This document shows, one piece after another, positions 46,619 to 56,650 of a stretch of 64,000 bases of DNA. The position numbers and the translations under genes are program-made. The notes below the pieces were generated by a model. That model worked only from the letters and a program-made list of their open reading frames with translations. It searched no databases and was not told the origin of the DNA. Position 1 is the stretch's first letter. The number at the start of each line of letters is the position of its first letter. This DNA comes from Gnetum montanum (Eukaryota > Streptophyta > Gnetopsida > Gnetales > Gnetaceae), in contig MNCI01002250.1 of NCBI GenBank assembly GCA_015680685.1, positions 579,375 through 643,374 of the forward strand, written 5' to 3'.

Positions 46619-48210
46619 TTTTTGGTGACCGTTTGGGACGTGACCGCCAACGAGTGTCCTCAAACAGGATTTAGGTGCCTGTTGGTCTCGGGCAACACCA
46701 AGGCCCAGATACCTCCAAATAAACTCAGTAGTTAATGTGAGTATGTGTGTGTGCTATTGCGGCGTGCGGTTGTGTGAAATGTAACGATTAAGTTGTGTGT
46801 AAACTACAAATGACTTACTTTAAATAGATTTAGCCAACTTTGCCAAGTACTGTGAGTTGTTGAGAGTTTCCTATTTTGTTCAACTGCCTCGTCTACACGG
46901 TCCTTATAATACCTACTTGTAACAAATAAAATTTTGTTAAAACATTTGAGCACAACTCTACAAATCTACTCCTAATTTTCCCCAGAGAAAGAGATAGTTC
47001 CACAAGAAAACTAGAAATAGAGCAAGATTCAATGGAAATAAAACGAAAAGAAAAGAAAGAAAATTTGTGCAGACCTAAAATATTTAAACAAGGTAAAATG
47101 ACATGAGTAAACACTTCGTAATAAAGCTTTTCCAAATTCAATATCTACGAATTGTTCAAACTTCCAAGGTTCAAATAAGCAATTTCTTCAAGACAATCCT
47201 ACTATGCTACCAAAAATTGCTGCGTAAACTACCACGTACGAGACTCCATTTTGACTAGATAATAGATGTCAACGATTGCATTCAAACAGAACCTTTGAAA
47301 GATTTGACAATTTCTGATTGAAATACCATAGAAATTCACTTTAAAGATAAAAAGAAGCTATTTTGGTCCCATCAAAATACCAAAGATTTTCTGAATCCTC
47401 TTGACTACTGAATTGTTCAACGGCATGACTACAAGCATAGGCTCTCTTACAACAATCCCAATAGCAGTTCCTATACATTGCACAATAACAATTTACTACT
47501 AAAATGCTCTTAAGGATTTTAAACACAAGCGCTTCTATGGCAAAATTTTAATAGAAATTTTCAATCGTGCAACAAAAACAATAAGAGTAATCTAAAAATC
47601 CCAAAATTACTTGCCAAGGATGATACTATCTAAACCACTAGCTAAACAATTTAAACAAAACAAAAATAAAACATAACTCATAGGACTATGACAAAGAGGC
47701 TGAAATCTTTCCTTTAGCAAGCCATCTTACAAGCAATCATCTTTACAAATCTTCTTTACAAAATGCTCTTCTCAAGACCCAAAGTGTGTCTTCAAGTGAG
47801 AGCCTAAGTGCTAGCTAATAGCTTTCCAAAGTATGATCTCCAAGAATGTGATCCTCCAAAAAAAGTCCTTTTTCTTCCTTGACCCCTGAAGCCTTTTTAT
47901 AGGGTTCCAAGGTAGGTAGGGAAGTTACATATTCAAAAATATCTTACCTAACTTCTCTCCCAAGTAACTTGCCCAGCAAGTTAGGGAGTATTAACTTAGG
48001 AAGTTAGGAAGTTAGGAGATAAATATTGCTTTTGAAAAATAAATCCAATAATTTCATATAATTGTTTACAATTATAGCTTTAATAGCCTTTCATTTTTTA
48101 CTTGTTTTAAAATTTTAAAGAATGCTTATTGAAGTTCTTAGTGATTTTATAAACAAGGTGATAACATAATGTCTACCTTGGCATAAATGTTGCTGGTACC
48201 TTAATCCTAA
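46619..48210 (-). mobile_element. LTR-like segment of unassigned element (M7?)
   Basis: About 1.6 kb with LTR-like organisation on the minus strand: U3-like sequence with repeated AACTTCCTAACTTCC units (47940-48020), a good TATA box CTATAAAAAGGC (47902-47891) and a long non-coding T-rich leader. The segment ends GGCGGTCACGTCCCAAACGG next to M4. I found no partner LTR, PBS or TSD, so the call is tentative. It could instead be the 3' LTR of M6. Confidence 0.4.
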
Positions 48211-49560
48211 ATAATTCATGTGCGCTTTCACCTGTATGAAAATGGTTGTAAAATTTAAATTTGAAATATCAAGCCCGAATGTGAAGGTGCCAAGTCTGGA
48301 ACTGCCAGCAACTAATTCAAATTATCTTGCCCTGCCAAAAATCGTTACCAACAACTACCATCACGGGAGAAGGCTCAGCCACCGTGTTAGGAAATGTCGC
48401 CCTGTGTCCCGTAAGATTCTGCAACCGTTCTAACCTTTGCCTCTCACAAGTTCTCTTTTGATTTTGATGATTATACAGAAATTTTGCAAGGTGTTTTATC
48501 CTTGAGCAGAGCAAATTCGTATCTGCCACTGCCGCTGTCGAAGCTGACGTTGTCGTGCTTCAAGGAGAAGCTTCCACTAGATCTGTGAAACCTGGAACTG
48601 CCATCGCCCTTGGTGTACGTGGACGAGGCATCTCTGGGTCGATCAAACCCTCGATCACACCTGGAGACCCTATCAATCCTGGATGAGATGAATACTTGCT
48701 CCTTTGCCCACTGGTTGTGCCTCACTCTGCCAGATCTACGCCTTCCTCAGCCAGATTTGGCCAAAGCCGAGGTCGTAGCCACCGTGCACACGACTGAGGC
48801 TTCTCTTCCGTCTATCGCTGACTTCTCATCCGTCACTGTGCATCCTCCTGCCATTGGCCATCTATCCTCCGCTCACGCGCAGTTCTCCCTTGCAGGTTCT
48901 GGAAGTATTCCTTGAGAATCTGGAGCCATTTCTGGCGATGCCGATGCCCAGGGTGATGCCCAAGCCCAAGCCGATGCCGACGTCTCTGATATTTTTGCTG
49001 TTTTATTCAGTTTTTTCTGCAACAAAAACCTTCTCATCCTTTGTTAATTAAATTTACCGAATGAAATTCAAAACCTGTTGGTAATCCATTCATGAGGTCT
49101 TCCGCACGCTTCCAACTCTTAAGTGGACCTTAATAATCCATTATCCAACATTAGCGGGGAGTATGCTTTTTACGGTAAATAATTTCATCCTTTGTTTGCT
49201 ATTCCAATCTTCAATAAAGGCATTTTAATCTTGCTTTCCAAGAAGGCCTCAACATCAAAATTATTTACCAGTGGATGTTTCTTCAAAAATACCCATCAAC
49301 TCACAATACTAAACTGCAAATTTACAACTAGGGATTGTGCTAATTTTAAATAAAATATTCCAACTGTTCCATGGAATGGCCAAATGTGCCAACATTTCTG
49401 CCCCCTCATTTCAAGACTAAAACATACTAAAAATTTCACTAAATTTTTACAGCTGAATAGAAATCTTTTTTGAGGAAAATTCCCATTTCACATAAGGTGT
49501 GATGGGACAAAAACCTCATTCCTAAGCAAAATCAAACTGTACACAACAAACTATACATTA
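48211..49560. other. Unassigned segment with a GC-richer island (48480-49020)
   Basis: The island is open in several frames on both strands. The minus frame 48471-48725 reads RIDRVSRCDRGFDRPRDASS and YEFALLKDKTPCKIS. The + frames at 48610-48915 and 48540-48690 are also open. A short Ala-Asp-Gln alternation (GDADAQGDAQAQADAD) is readable near 48935-48985. None is recognisable, and overlapping open frames are what GC-rich sequence gives by chance. The rest (49020-49560) is AT-rich with no signal. Confidence 0.35.
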
Positions 49561-49576
49561 TCAAGTCCTTCATGGA

Positions 49577-50087
49577 CTATTCTTGGGATGGAAACTGAAT
49601 TGTGAGGGTTACCCTAGTGGGAATCCTCATCTCTCTAACTATTTTATAGGAAATCTCTGATGTGATGAAGGCAGTCTTGTTGCTCTCGGGCTTGGTAGAG
49701 CTCTCACCTTGATCTACATGAGCTTTCTCTTCAGCACTTTTCTCATTTTTCTTTTCGAATGAGCTCTTCTGTTCTTCTCCATTAGGTCCTTCTTTCCTCT
49801 TGGGAGACAAAAGCTTCTCCCCATCCCCATGATGACTCTTCATAGGTTGGTGGCTCTTCTCCTTTTTCTTCTTCTTTGGAACAATCTTGATATCGCCCCC
49901 AAACATTGGACTCTATATCCAAACCTCTAGTGAGAAAAGAAAATTCATCGGACAGCCAAGCCATAAAAGGACACTCCTTTGGAGCTCCACAAGATCTAGC
50001 CTTTAGATAAGCCTTCAATACATGCTCAGGGCAACATCCCATCACATATGGAATAAAAGGCTTTCTCATTGCTCTCTCAAACTCCAT
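49577..50087 (-). pseudogene. Lysine-rich ORF of unknown function, frameshifted
   Basis: Starts at the ATG at 50087. The first part reads MRKPFIPYVMGCCPEHVLKA and CPFMAWLSDEFSFLTRGLDI. Near 49890 a GAAGAAGAAAAAGG run marks a frame change into a second frame ending at 49577 with SHQPMKSHHGDGEKLLSPKR and a C-terminal EISYKIVREMRIPTRVTLTI. The two frames look like one basic, low-complexity protein broken by a small indel. It follows the LTR-like or promoter-like block at 50100-51122 in the same orientation. I do not recognise the family. Confidence 0.4.
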
Positions 50088-50099
50088 TAGCTCTTTCTA

Positions 50100-51122
50100 A
50101 CCTTCACTACTGTACTGCCTGAAATCGTTGGTCCTCGACTGGAAGGAAAAACAGAGATCGTGGGATCGTAGGGTGAGCACAGATGACCATGCCTTCGCCT
50201 GAGGGTGAGCCGGAATGCATGAAGGCAGAGTACCTTGGGTGGTCCGCACGCGGATCAGACAAGGATTTCCCCAAACGTACACCGAAGTGTTATACGTTGG
50301 GTTATGTGTAAACGACGTAACGGGTGTGAACGAGAGTGTAAACGGCGTAACAAATGCGAACAGGACGTAAGCGTAAACGGGCGTAAACAAAACACATGCA
50401 CAAAAATAATGTAAACTGTGAAAAATTTTATGAATGTAACAATTGTATTACAGGATGAGAATACAGTGCACCGGTCTAACGCAGTTGTGATGGGACACAA
50501 GGCAGACGAAAAGCCCCGGTGAATGCAAGGACGGCTGGGCTGGTTTACACTGTAGACGCGGCTTAGAGACTGTGCACGGCATACAGGCTTTTCTAGCGTA
50601 AGAGGGTTTTGAGCTCTGGTGCACAGCATAATTGCTCCTGGGTATCCTCTGGGATTTTGCTAACCAACCTCGATGAAGTGGAAAATCGGGGTTTTTATAC
50701 CGGTTATTACGCTAGACTCAGGTTAGGATACACGTGGCGTGTTGACCAGGTGCGTACACTTTACAAAAGTACAATATATTACATCTGTTGGACGTATACG
50801 CCGCATCAGGCCAGCGTATACGATGGGCATATACGTTGAATGTGTAGGGCATGTGGACTTGGGTGGAGATGCTGGGCATATACGCTGATGGATGTGGGCG
50901 TATACGCTAACGGTTGCCGACTTGCTTCAATTCTTGCTCTTCGGTGTTGTATTCATTCTATCTTTGGAGATCTTGTCGTCGGGCATATGCATCTGTTGTA
51001 CGTGCCGAGCGTGCATGTGAGACGTGTCTGTTGGACGTATACACTACGGATTTGAGCGTATACGCTGGTGTTGTGCACTTGGGCGTATACGCTGGAACTG
51101 CATACTTAGTCAAAAATTAAGC
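50100..51122 (-). promoter_or_regulatory. U3/promoter-like block with GCGTATACGC palindromes
   Basis: On the minus strand the part at 50785-51110 contains at least seven copies of CGTATACG or one-base variants (for example at 50790, 50815, 50901, 51058, 51083). Below it a TATA box GTATAAAAAC (50700-50691) is followed by a leader rich in GTTTACGCC/GTTTACACTC units (50290-50400). This could be the 3' LTR of M6 or an internal promoter. The start near TGCTTAATTTTTGACTAAG (51122) follows a purine-rich GGAGATCAAA. The ends are not proven. Confidence 0.5.
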
Positions 51123-52689
51123 ATTTGATCTCCGAAGTTGCCATGTTTGATGCCAAATGTAGCTGTGGTAGTCCGGAGTCCCGGGGACCTGCTTCGTGTC
51201 GAACAAGTACTAAGCTCCAAATTTTCTTTTATTTCATTGGCCCCTCTTTGTTGACGCTTGGAGGAATTGACCCGAGAAGCATCGACAAAGAAGTGCAAAA
51301 CACCACAAGCAACTTGATGTAGACCTTGTCCTTTGCCACTTGACTAAACGTCATTGCACCGTGTTCAGTGGTACATGGGATCGGGAAAGTGGAATTTTAT
51401 ATCTGGGGGGTCATGGAGATTATGAGGATTGATAACGGATCCAGGGGATTATGCTGAGGAAAAGGGATGCTCTAGTGTGTGGCATGCCGATCCTTGTCAA
51501 TGGTCATTATTTAGCAGACTTGGAGTTCAGACATGCGATGGGCGTCCTTTGGCAGAACAAGGCCCTTGGTTAGTGTTCAGGGGAACCTGTTGGCAAGACC
51601 AAAGCCAGGGGAGGATGTGTTACATTCTTTGGAGGAACAGGATCCGTGTTTAATGTTTAAGGGGGAACCTATTGACGGATAGCCAAAGCCATGCAACTGG
51701 ATTCTTCTTGACTATTTGGACATGAGTACTTGGTTTTTAGATGACTGCCNTGGATAGCCAAAGCCATGCAACTGGATGCTTCTTGACTATTTGGACATGA
51801 GTACTTGGTTTTTAGATGACTGCCTTCCCGCCTGGGGCTTATATGGGAAGTTCCAAGGGTCTCGATTTTTTTTTTGGAAAGTTTTGCGTAGATCTTGTAC
51901 TCATGCTCAGGTGCCAGGGTGTGTGTTGCAACTGTTGTAACACGTTGCAGTGTGCAACAACGTGCTCAAGAATTTTTGAATGTATTTGGTGTATTGGAGG
52001 TCGGGAAATGGATGGTGAGTATACCGGGAATGGGAATGTACTAGTGAACGGTTTGATGTAGTCTCGCCATGTGCACTGCGAACATTGTACCATCTTGCTG
52101 CTTGTGATGAGGTGCATTCTTGTGCGAAAGCCTCTGGGTGTCATCTTGCAAACATAACTCCAAGGGGACAAGAAAACCATGAGTGGATAAGCGAGCTCAA
52201 ACTTACATGGCTGCAGACGGAATGAAGATATTGGAGGAGGTTCTGAGCACTATGTATGAATGGCGGTGATGTTGAGGAGTTTGTCAGACGGTGAGTGATG
52301 CAATAATTCTGATGAGTGAGTGTGGCTGTGAAGCGATAGCTGGAGATGAACGTATCAGTTTATAGTCTTAACGGACTATCATGGATTAGTTTTATGTTGT
52401 AACCTGTCGGACATTACCCGTTTAGCGTCGTGGTGGATGTTATGTTGCCAGTTTATAGTCTTAGCGGACCATGCCGAGGCAAGCTAGTTTAGAGTCTTAG
52501 CGGACTCTGATGGTTGTGACAGTGGCAGTTTACTATCATGCAGGACCGGTGCTGGTTTATCTTCATTGCGAACATTGTGGGGTATCATTTTTAAGTCATA
52601 ATTCAGGACTGTTCTGTGGTATCAGTTTATAGTCGTGATCCTAAGACTCGCGCGTACCTGAGCTTGTACTCAAATGTAAAACGGTTTTA
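51123..52689 (-). other. M6 3' untranslated region with AGTTTATAGTC tandem motif
   Basis: No convincing coding sequence. Five copies of (C/T)AGTTTATAGTCTTAGCGGAC or variants lie between 52356 and 52640. A 73-bp segment is duplicated around the single N at 51750 (51677-51749 and 51752-51824, one difference), an assembly join. Tat elements are known for variable 3' UTRs with tandem repeats. Confidence 0.6.
51677..51824. other. 73-bp duplication around a single N (assembly join)
   Basis: The two copies differ at one base (GATTC versus GATGC) and abut the N at 51750 as unmerged overlapping contig ends would. Confidence 0.85.
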
Positions 52690-53990
52690 GGTACAAGTGA
52701 TTGGTTGGGTTGGCAAGCTCATTTCCTTTGAATGCTCCTTTGTCAAATGCTTTGGTGACCAAGTATGGCCCTTCCCAATTGGCAAAGAATTTGTCCGAGT
52801 GTTCCTGAACGGCCTTAAGCACAAGGTCGCCTTCTTTGATAGGTCACTTGTTGATGTTATGCCGATGTCGTTGCCATTGTTATTTTTGGTACCATTCGAT
52901 TTGGTCGAGTGAACGTATACATTCCTCCTCCACCGAGTCAAGATCAACGATGCATAGATCATTGTTTTGCCCGTCGTCGAGGAGTCCGGAGAGAGTGATC
53001 CTTAAAGATGGTAGGTGTAATTCCAAAGGTAAAACAACTTCTGAACCATAAACAAGACTATATGGTGTTTTACCTGTTGAAGTTCGATGCGTAGTACGGT
53101 ATGCCCACAATGCGTATGTTAGCTGCTCGTGCCATTTTCTTTTGCTCTGAGTAAGCATTTTCTTAAGTATTGCAATAATCGTCTTGTTCATTGCTTCTGC
53201 TTATCCGTTGCTCTGAGGATAGTAAGGAGATGAAAACGAGTGTTTGATCCCCAGACTGTCACAAAAGGTTTGGGTTTCGGCACTACTAAATTGTGGGCCT
53301 TTATCAGTGATGATTGTCATGGGGATGCCGAAATGGGTTACAATGTTTTCGAGGATGAAATTGCATACATGTTTAGATGTCATTTTCCGAAGTGGAGTGG
53401 CTTCTACCCACTTCGTAAAATATTCAGTTGCAGTTATGATGAAACTATGCCCTACAGAAGATGAGGGTGTTATCGGGCCAATAAGGTCCAATCTCCATTT
53501 TTGGAAGGGCCATGTGATTTGTACTATGTGCAATTCATTTGGCGGAACATGTATTAGATTACTATGTTTTTGGCAAGTGCTACATATTTTAACTTTGGAG
53601 AGACAGTCATATTCCATGTGTGACCAATAGTAGCCTAAACGTCGTATTTTCGTTGTCATGGCTTTCGGCGCTATGTGTCCTCCGCATAGTCCCTTATGTA
53701 CCTGATCGACAATGGTTTGGGCATCGATACTATTGACACATGTTAGCAATATGCCTTCGTATGATCGGCAACACAGTGTGTCCCCTACCAGGGTATACTG
53801 CTTAGAACGTTTCCGCACGGCGTCTTTCTGTGCATTTGTTAGATGCCGTGGTGTTTCACCACGTAGAAGGTATTCTTTTATGTCATCATACCATTCTATC
53901 ACGTGTGTTGTACTAACAGATGCAATTGGTAACGTGTCAGGGGTATCAATGATTGGTTCAGCACAACTGGTTATGGAGCTTGGCAACGTG
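52690..53990 (-). pseudogene. M6 integrase (catalytic triad retained, three stops)
   Basis: Minus strand, same frame as the upstream RNase H. Zinc finger: HKGLCGGHIAPKA then CSTCQKHSN. Core: KWRLDLIGPITPSSS (first Asp), GIPMTIITDKGPQFSS (second Asp) and, after a stop at 53198-53200, AEAMNKTIIAILKK (Glu). The frame continues KWHEQLTYALWAYRTTHRTS and VYGSEVVLPLELHLPSL, is stopped at 52880-52882 and 52844-52846, and resumes with GDLVLKAVQEHSDKFFANWE and GPYLVTKAFDKGAF. All three catalytic acids are present, unlike P1 and P2. Confidence 0.85.
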
Positions 53991-54400
53991 TGGAACATGT
54001 CTGGCGATATGTTTAATACTAATGTGGCTAACGCGTCTGCGATGGTGTTATCATTTCTAGGGACGTGTTGCACATCGATGGTTTTGAATCGCTTCATTAG
54101 GTGTTTTTCCAAGTCGCAGTATGGTTGTAAGTGTTGGGCTTTACACGTATAGACCTCTGTGACTTGGTTTAGGACTAGTTGTGAATCGCCTCTGACTACC
54201 AGCCGTGTGATGTCTAAAGCCAGTGCTACCACGAGGCATCTAAGGAGACCTTCAGACTCTTCTACGTTGTTCGTACAATGAAAGTTGAAACAATAGGCAA
54301 AGGGTCGAATCTCCCTAGAGGGATAGATGATGACAGCAGCTGCACTTCCTCCTCGAGAGGTGGATGCTCCATCGAAGTTTAGGATGGCATCACAGTCGTT
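53991..54400 (-). pseudogene. M6 second (archaeal-type) RNase H domain
   Basis: Reads CDAILNFDGASTSRGGSAAA (first Asp), CTNNVEESEGLLRCLVVALA (Glu), ITRLVVRGDSQLVLNQVTEV (Asp) and HVPRNDNTIADALATLV (last Asp). The four acidic positions of the aRH domain are all visible. A second RNase H next to the original one is the hallmark of Tat-lineage elements. Confidence 0.85.
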
Positions 54401-55160
54401 GGGCACTGTGTCTATGGCACTTATATTTTCATCCAGGAATTCTGGCTCTATAGTCGCTTGGTCGTGTGTTGGTGATGCTGCCATTTGGTTTGCTATGGCT
54501 TGACCCTTGACTGATGGTTGCGCTACGTAGTATAGGTCAAATTCGGCTATCATGGCTTTCCACCGGGCTATTTGACTCTTTTCGTAAATGTTCCTTGTTA
54601 TGGCTCTCAGTACATTGTCCTTGCAAATTATGTAAACCTGGTTACGGAAGAGGTAATGTCGCCATTTTCTTAAAGAAAAGACCAAAGCTAAACATGACTT
54701 CTCCACGTCATTGTACTTTTTCTCATGGGCAACTAATGCATGGCTCAAGTAATATATAGGGACTTCGGTTCCGTTATCTTGTTTTTGGCAAAGCACAGAC
54801 GCGATCGACGATTCCGAAGTGGCAAGGTAGATGTAAAATGGTTTATCGTTTTGGGGTGGATATACCGTAGGCAGTCGGGCAAGTGCTGTTTTGATGTTCT
54901 CGAATGCTTCTTGGCATTATGGAGTCCATTCAAAATGGGCATTTTTGCGCAACAGGTGGTTCATAGGTTTTAGTTTGTTCGTGAGTCTTTCTATGAAGCG
55001 CCTGATGAACTGCAGTCTACCTTGTAGACCACGAAGTTCGATAAGGTTGCCTGGTGGTTTCAGGTTTGTTATGGTCTTAACCTTATCGGAGTCTACTCGT
55101 ATCCCTGCTTCTGAGGCTATGAATCCAAGCATTTTGCCTGTCTTGATGCCGAAGACACAT
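54401..55160 (-). pseudogene. pol: M6 RT thumb/connection and first RNase H domain
   Basis: Frame 54917-55132 reads GFIASEAGIRVDSDKVKTIT, then LRGLQGRLQFIRRFIERLTN and HFEWTP, followed by a stop. The next frame resumes at 54796 with YYLSHALVAHEKKYNDVEKS and LALVFSLRKWRHYLFRNQVY. KGQAIANQ stands where the family has KGQALAD. The connection to the RT palm is broken by a one-base deletion in an A-run near 55160. The first RNase H has lost some of its acidic residues. Confidence 0.8.
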
Positions 55161-56024
55161 TTTTTGGATTAAGTCTTAGTTCATACCTTAAACAACGCTT
55201 TAAGACTAAGTCGAGGTCTTGTACATGTTGTTCTGATGTTTTTGACTTAACCACGATGTCATCCATGTAATCTTTGAGCGAGTGTAGTATGTAATCGCTA
55301 AAGATGAACGTCATCACTATTTGATACGTGGCTCCAGCGTTCTTGAGACCAAAGGGCATCATTGTGTAACAAAAGGTTCCCCATGGTGTCATAAAGGTTG
55401 TCTGAAGCTGATGCTCCGGGTTGATTCGTATTTGATTGTATCTTGAGAAGCCATCCATAAAAGATAATAATGCATGCCCCGCAGTCAAGTCAACAAGTTG
55501 ATCGATGCTAGGTAGGGGAAAATCATCTTTTATGGTTGCTACATTTAGATCTCGGAAGTCAATACATAGGTGAATGCTTTCGTTCTTCTTCGGGACAATG
55601 ACCATGTTGGACACCCACTCGGCGTAATCAATAGCCCGAATGAACCCAGCCTGATAAAGCTTGGTGATCTCATTGCGAACTGCCAATGCTACTTCAGGTC
55701 TAACTTTTCGTGCCTTTTGTTTTACTGGTCTCAATTTCAAGTCAAGGATAATGTTGTGTTGGACAATTCTAGGATCTAACCCGAGCATGTCCGTATAGGA
55801 CCAAGCAAATGCTTTCATATTTTCCCTAAGCACATTTTCAATGTCTTTTGCTAANNNNNNNNNNNNNNNNNNNNNNNNNNNNNNNNNNNNNNNNNNNNNN
55901 NNNNNNNNNNNNNNNNNNNNNNNNNNNNNNNNNNNNNNNNNNNNNNNNNNNNNNNNNNNNNNNNNNNNNNNNNNNNNNNNNNNNNNNNNNNNNATTAAAT
56001 GCTGGCTGTCCATTGAGCTTGCTC
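55161..56024 (-). pseudogene. pol: M6 reverse transcriptase palm/fingers exon
   Basis: Starts at the predicted splice acceptor (exon base 56024) with SKLNGQPAFN, then the 139-N gap. After the gap: DIENVLRENMKAFAWSYTDM, LGLDPRIVQHNIILD, SNMVIVPKKNESIHLCIDFR, DDFPLPSIDQLVDLTAGHAL, SFMDGFSRYNQIRINPEHQ, TPWGTFCYTMMPFGLKNAGA and the catalytic YMDDIVVKS. It shifts frame at the A-run near 55160. Within the visible part there is no stop, which makes this one of the best-preserved coding stretches of the window. Confidence 0.85.
55855..55993. other. 139-N assembly gap
   Basis: Run of N inside the start of the M6 RT exon. The reading frame is consistent on both sides if the gap size is taken at face value, but that size may be arbitrary. 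Confidence 0.95.
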
Positions 56025-56062
56025 CTGCCAATAAACAGAGAGTGGAATAAGAAAGAGGGAGA
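56025..56062 (-). other. Predicted minus-strand splice acceptor before RT
   Basis: On the minus strand: TCTCCCTCTTTCTTATTCCA, CTCTCTGTTTATTGGCAG, then exon base G at 56024. A long pyrimidine tract plus CAG|G is a strong plant 3' splice site. Ogre elements have a known intron between protease and RT, the same position. I could not identify a convincing donor near 61780. Confidence 0.6.
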
Positions 56063-56138
56063 TTGTTCTATGCCTTTTGATAATTTTAAACTATGTGTAC
56101 ACGCATTATGGTGGATTTTCGTCACACCAGGACGTATG

Positions 56139-56216
56139 GCAGTTTAAGGCCATACCGGGCCACAAGTGGATTAGGAGATGGCAGTTTAAGGCCATACCGG
56201 GCCATAAGGGTGGTTT
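56139..56216. repeat. Two copies of GCAGTTTAAGGCCATACCGG
   Basis: Exact repeats beginning at 56139 and 56180. They belong to the AGTTTAA..CATTYCGG motif family also present at 61457-61765 and, in a diverged form, at 52356-52640. Confidence 0.75.
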
Positions 56217-56416
56217 ACACTAGAATGTTCAGTGTAAACGTGTAAAATGGGGTCCACGGAGGAACCAGGAAGTAATAATCTCCATTTTTAAAAAATTTTA
56301 TTATTTTTAATTTTTAATTTGGGTGAATTTTGGGCGAAAAATAAGGAAAAAAGGAAAAAAAAGGCAAAAAAGGAGCAACATCGGCGTCAGCGTCAACATC
56401 AGCGTCAGCGGAGCGC

Positions 56417-56424
56417 TATATAAA
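56417..56424 (+). promoter_or_regulatory. TATA box of the antisense gene
   Basis: TATATAAA in GAGCGCTATATAAAGGGG on the + strand, about 230 bp upstream of the ATG at 56651. The leader between is rich in AGCGTAAAC/AGCGTAGAC units. Upstream are CGGCGTCAGCGTCAACATCA repeats. Confidence 0.65.
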
Positions 56425-56650
56425 GGGGGGCGTCCATTTGTTTCTTACTTTGAAAGCGACAGAGCATAAGTGACAACTAACCTATTAAAGCATAAGCATA
56501 AACTACAGTGCCTTAGCATAAGCGTAAATTTCCTATGAGCGTAGACGTCAAAGACTAACCCTAGTGTAGACGCGGAGTGCATAATTTCAGGCGCCAGCGT
56601 AGACAGTTCTCTTCAGCGTAAACTTGTATCGTCAGCGTAAACAAGCCGAG

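Noticed and set aside
52690-56024. Endogenous pararetrovirus (RT plus RNase H)
   Set aside because: An integrase with HHCC and DDE motifs and a second RNase H follow in the same frame, and no movement or coat protein is seen. This is a Tat-lineage Ty3/gypsy element.
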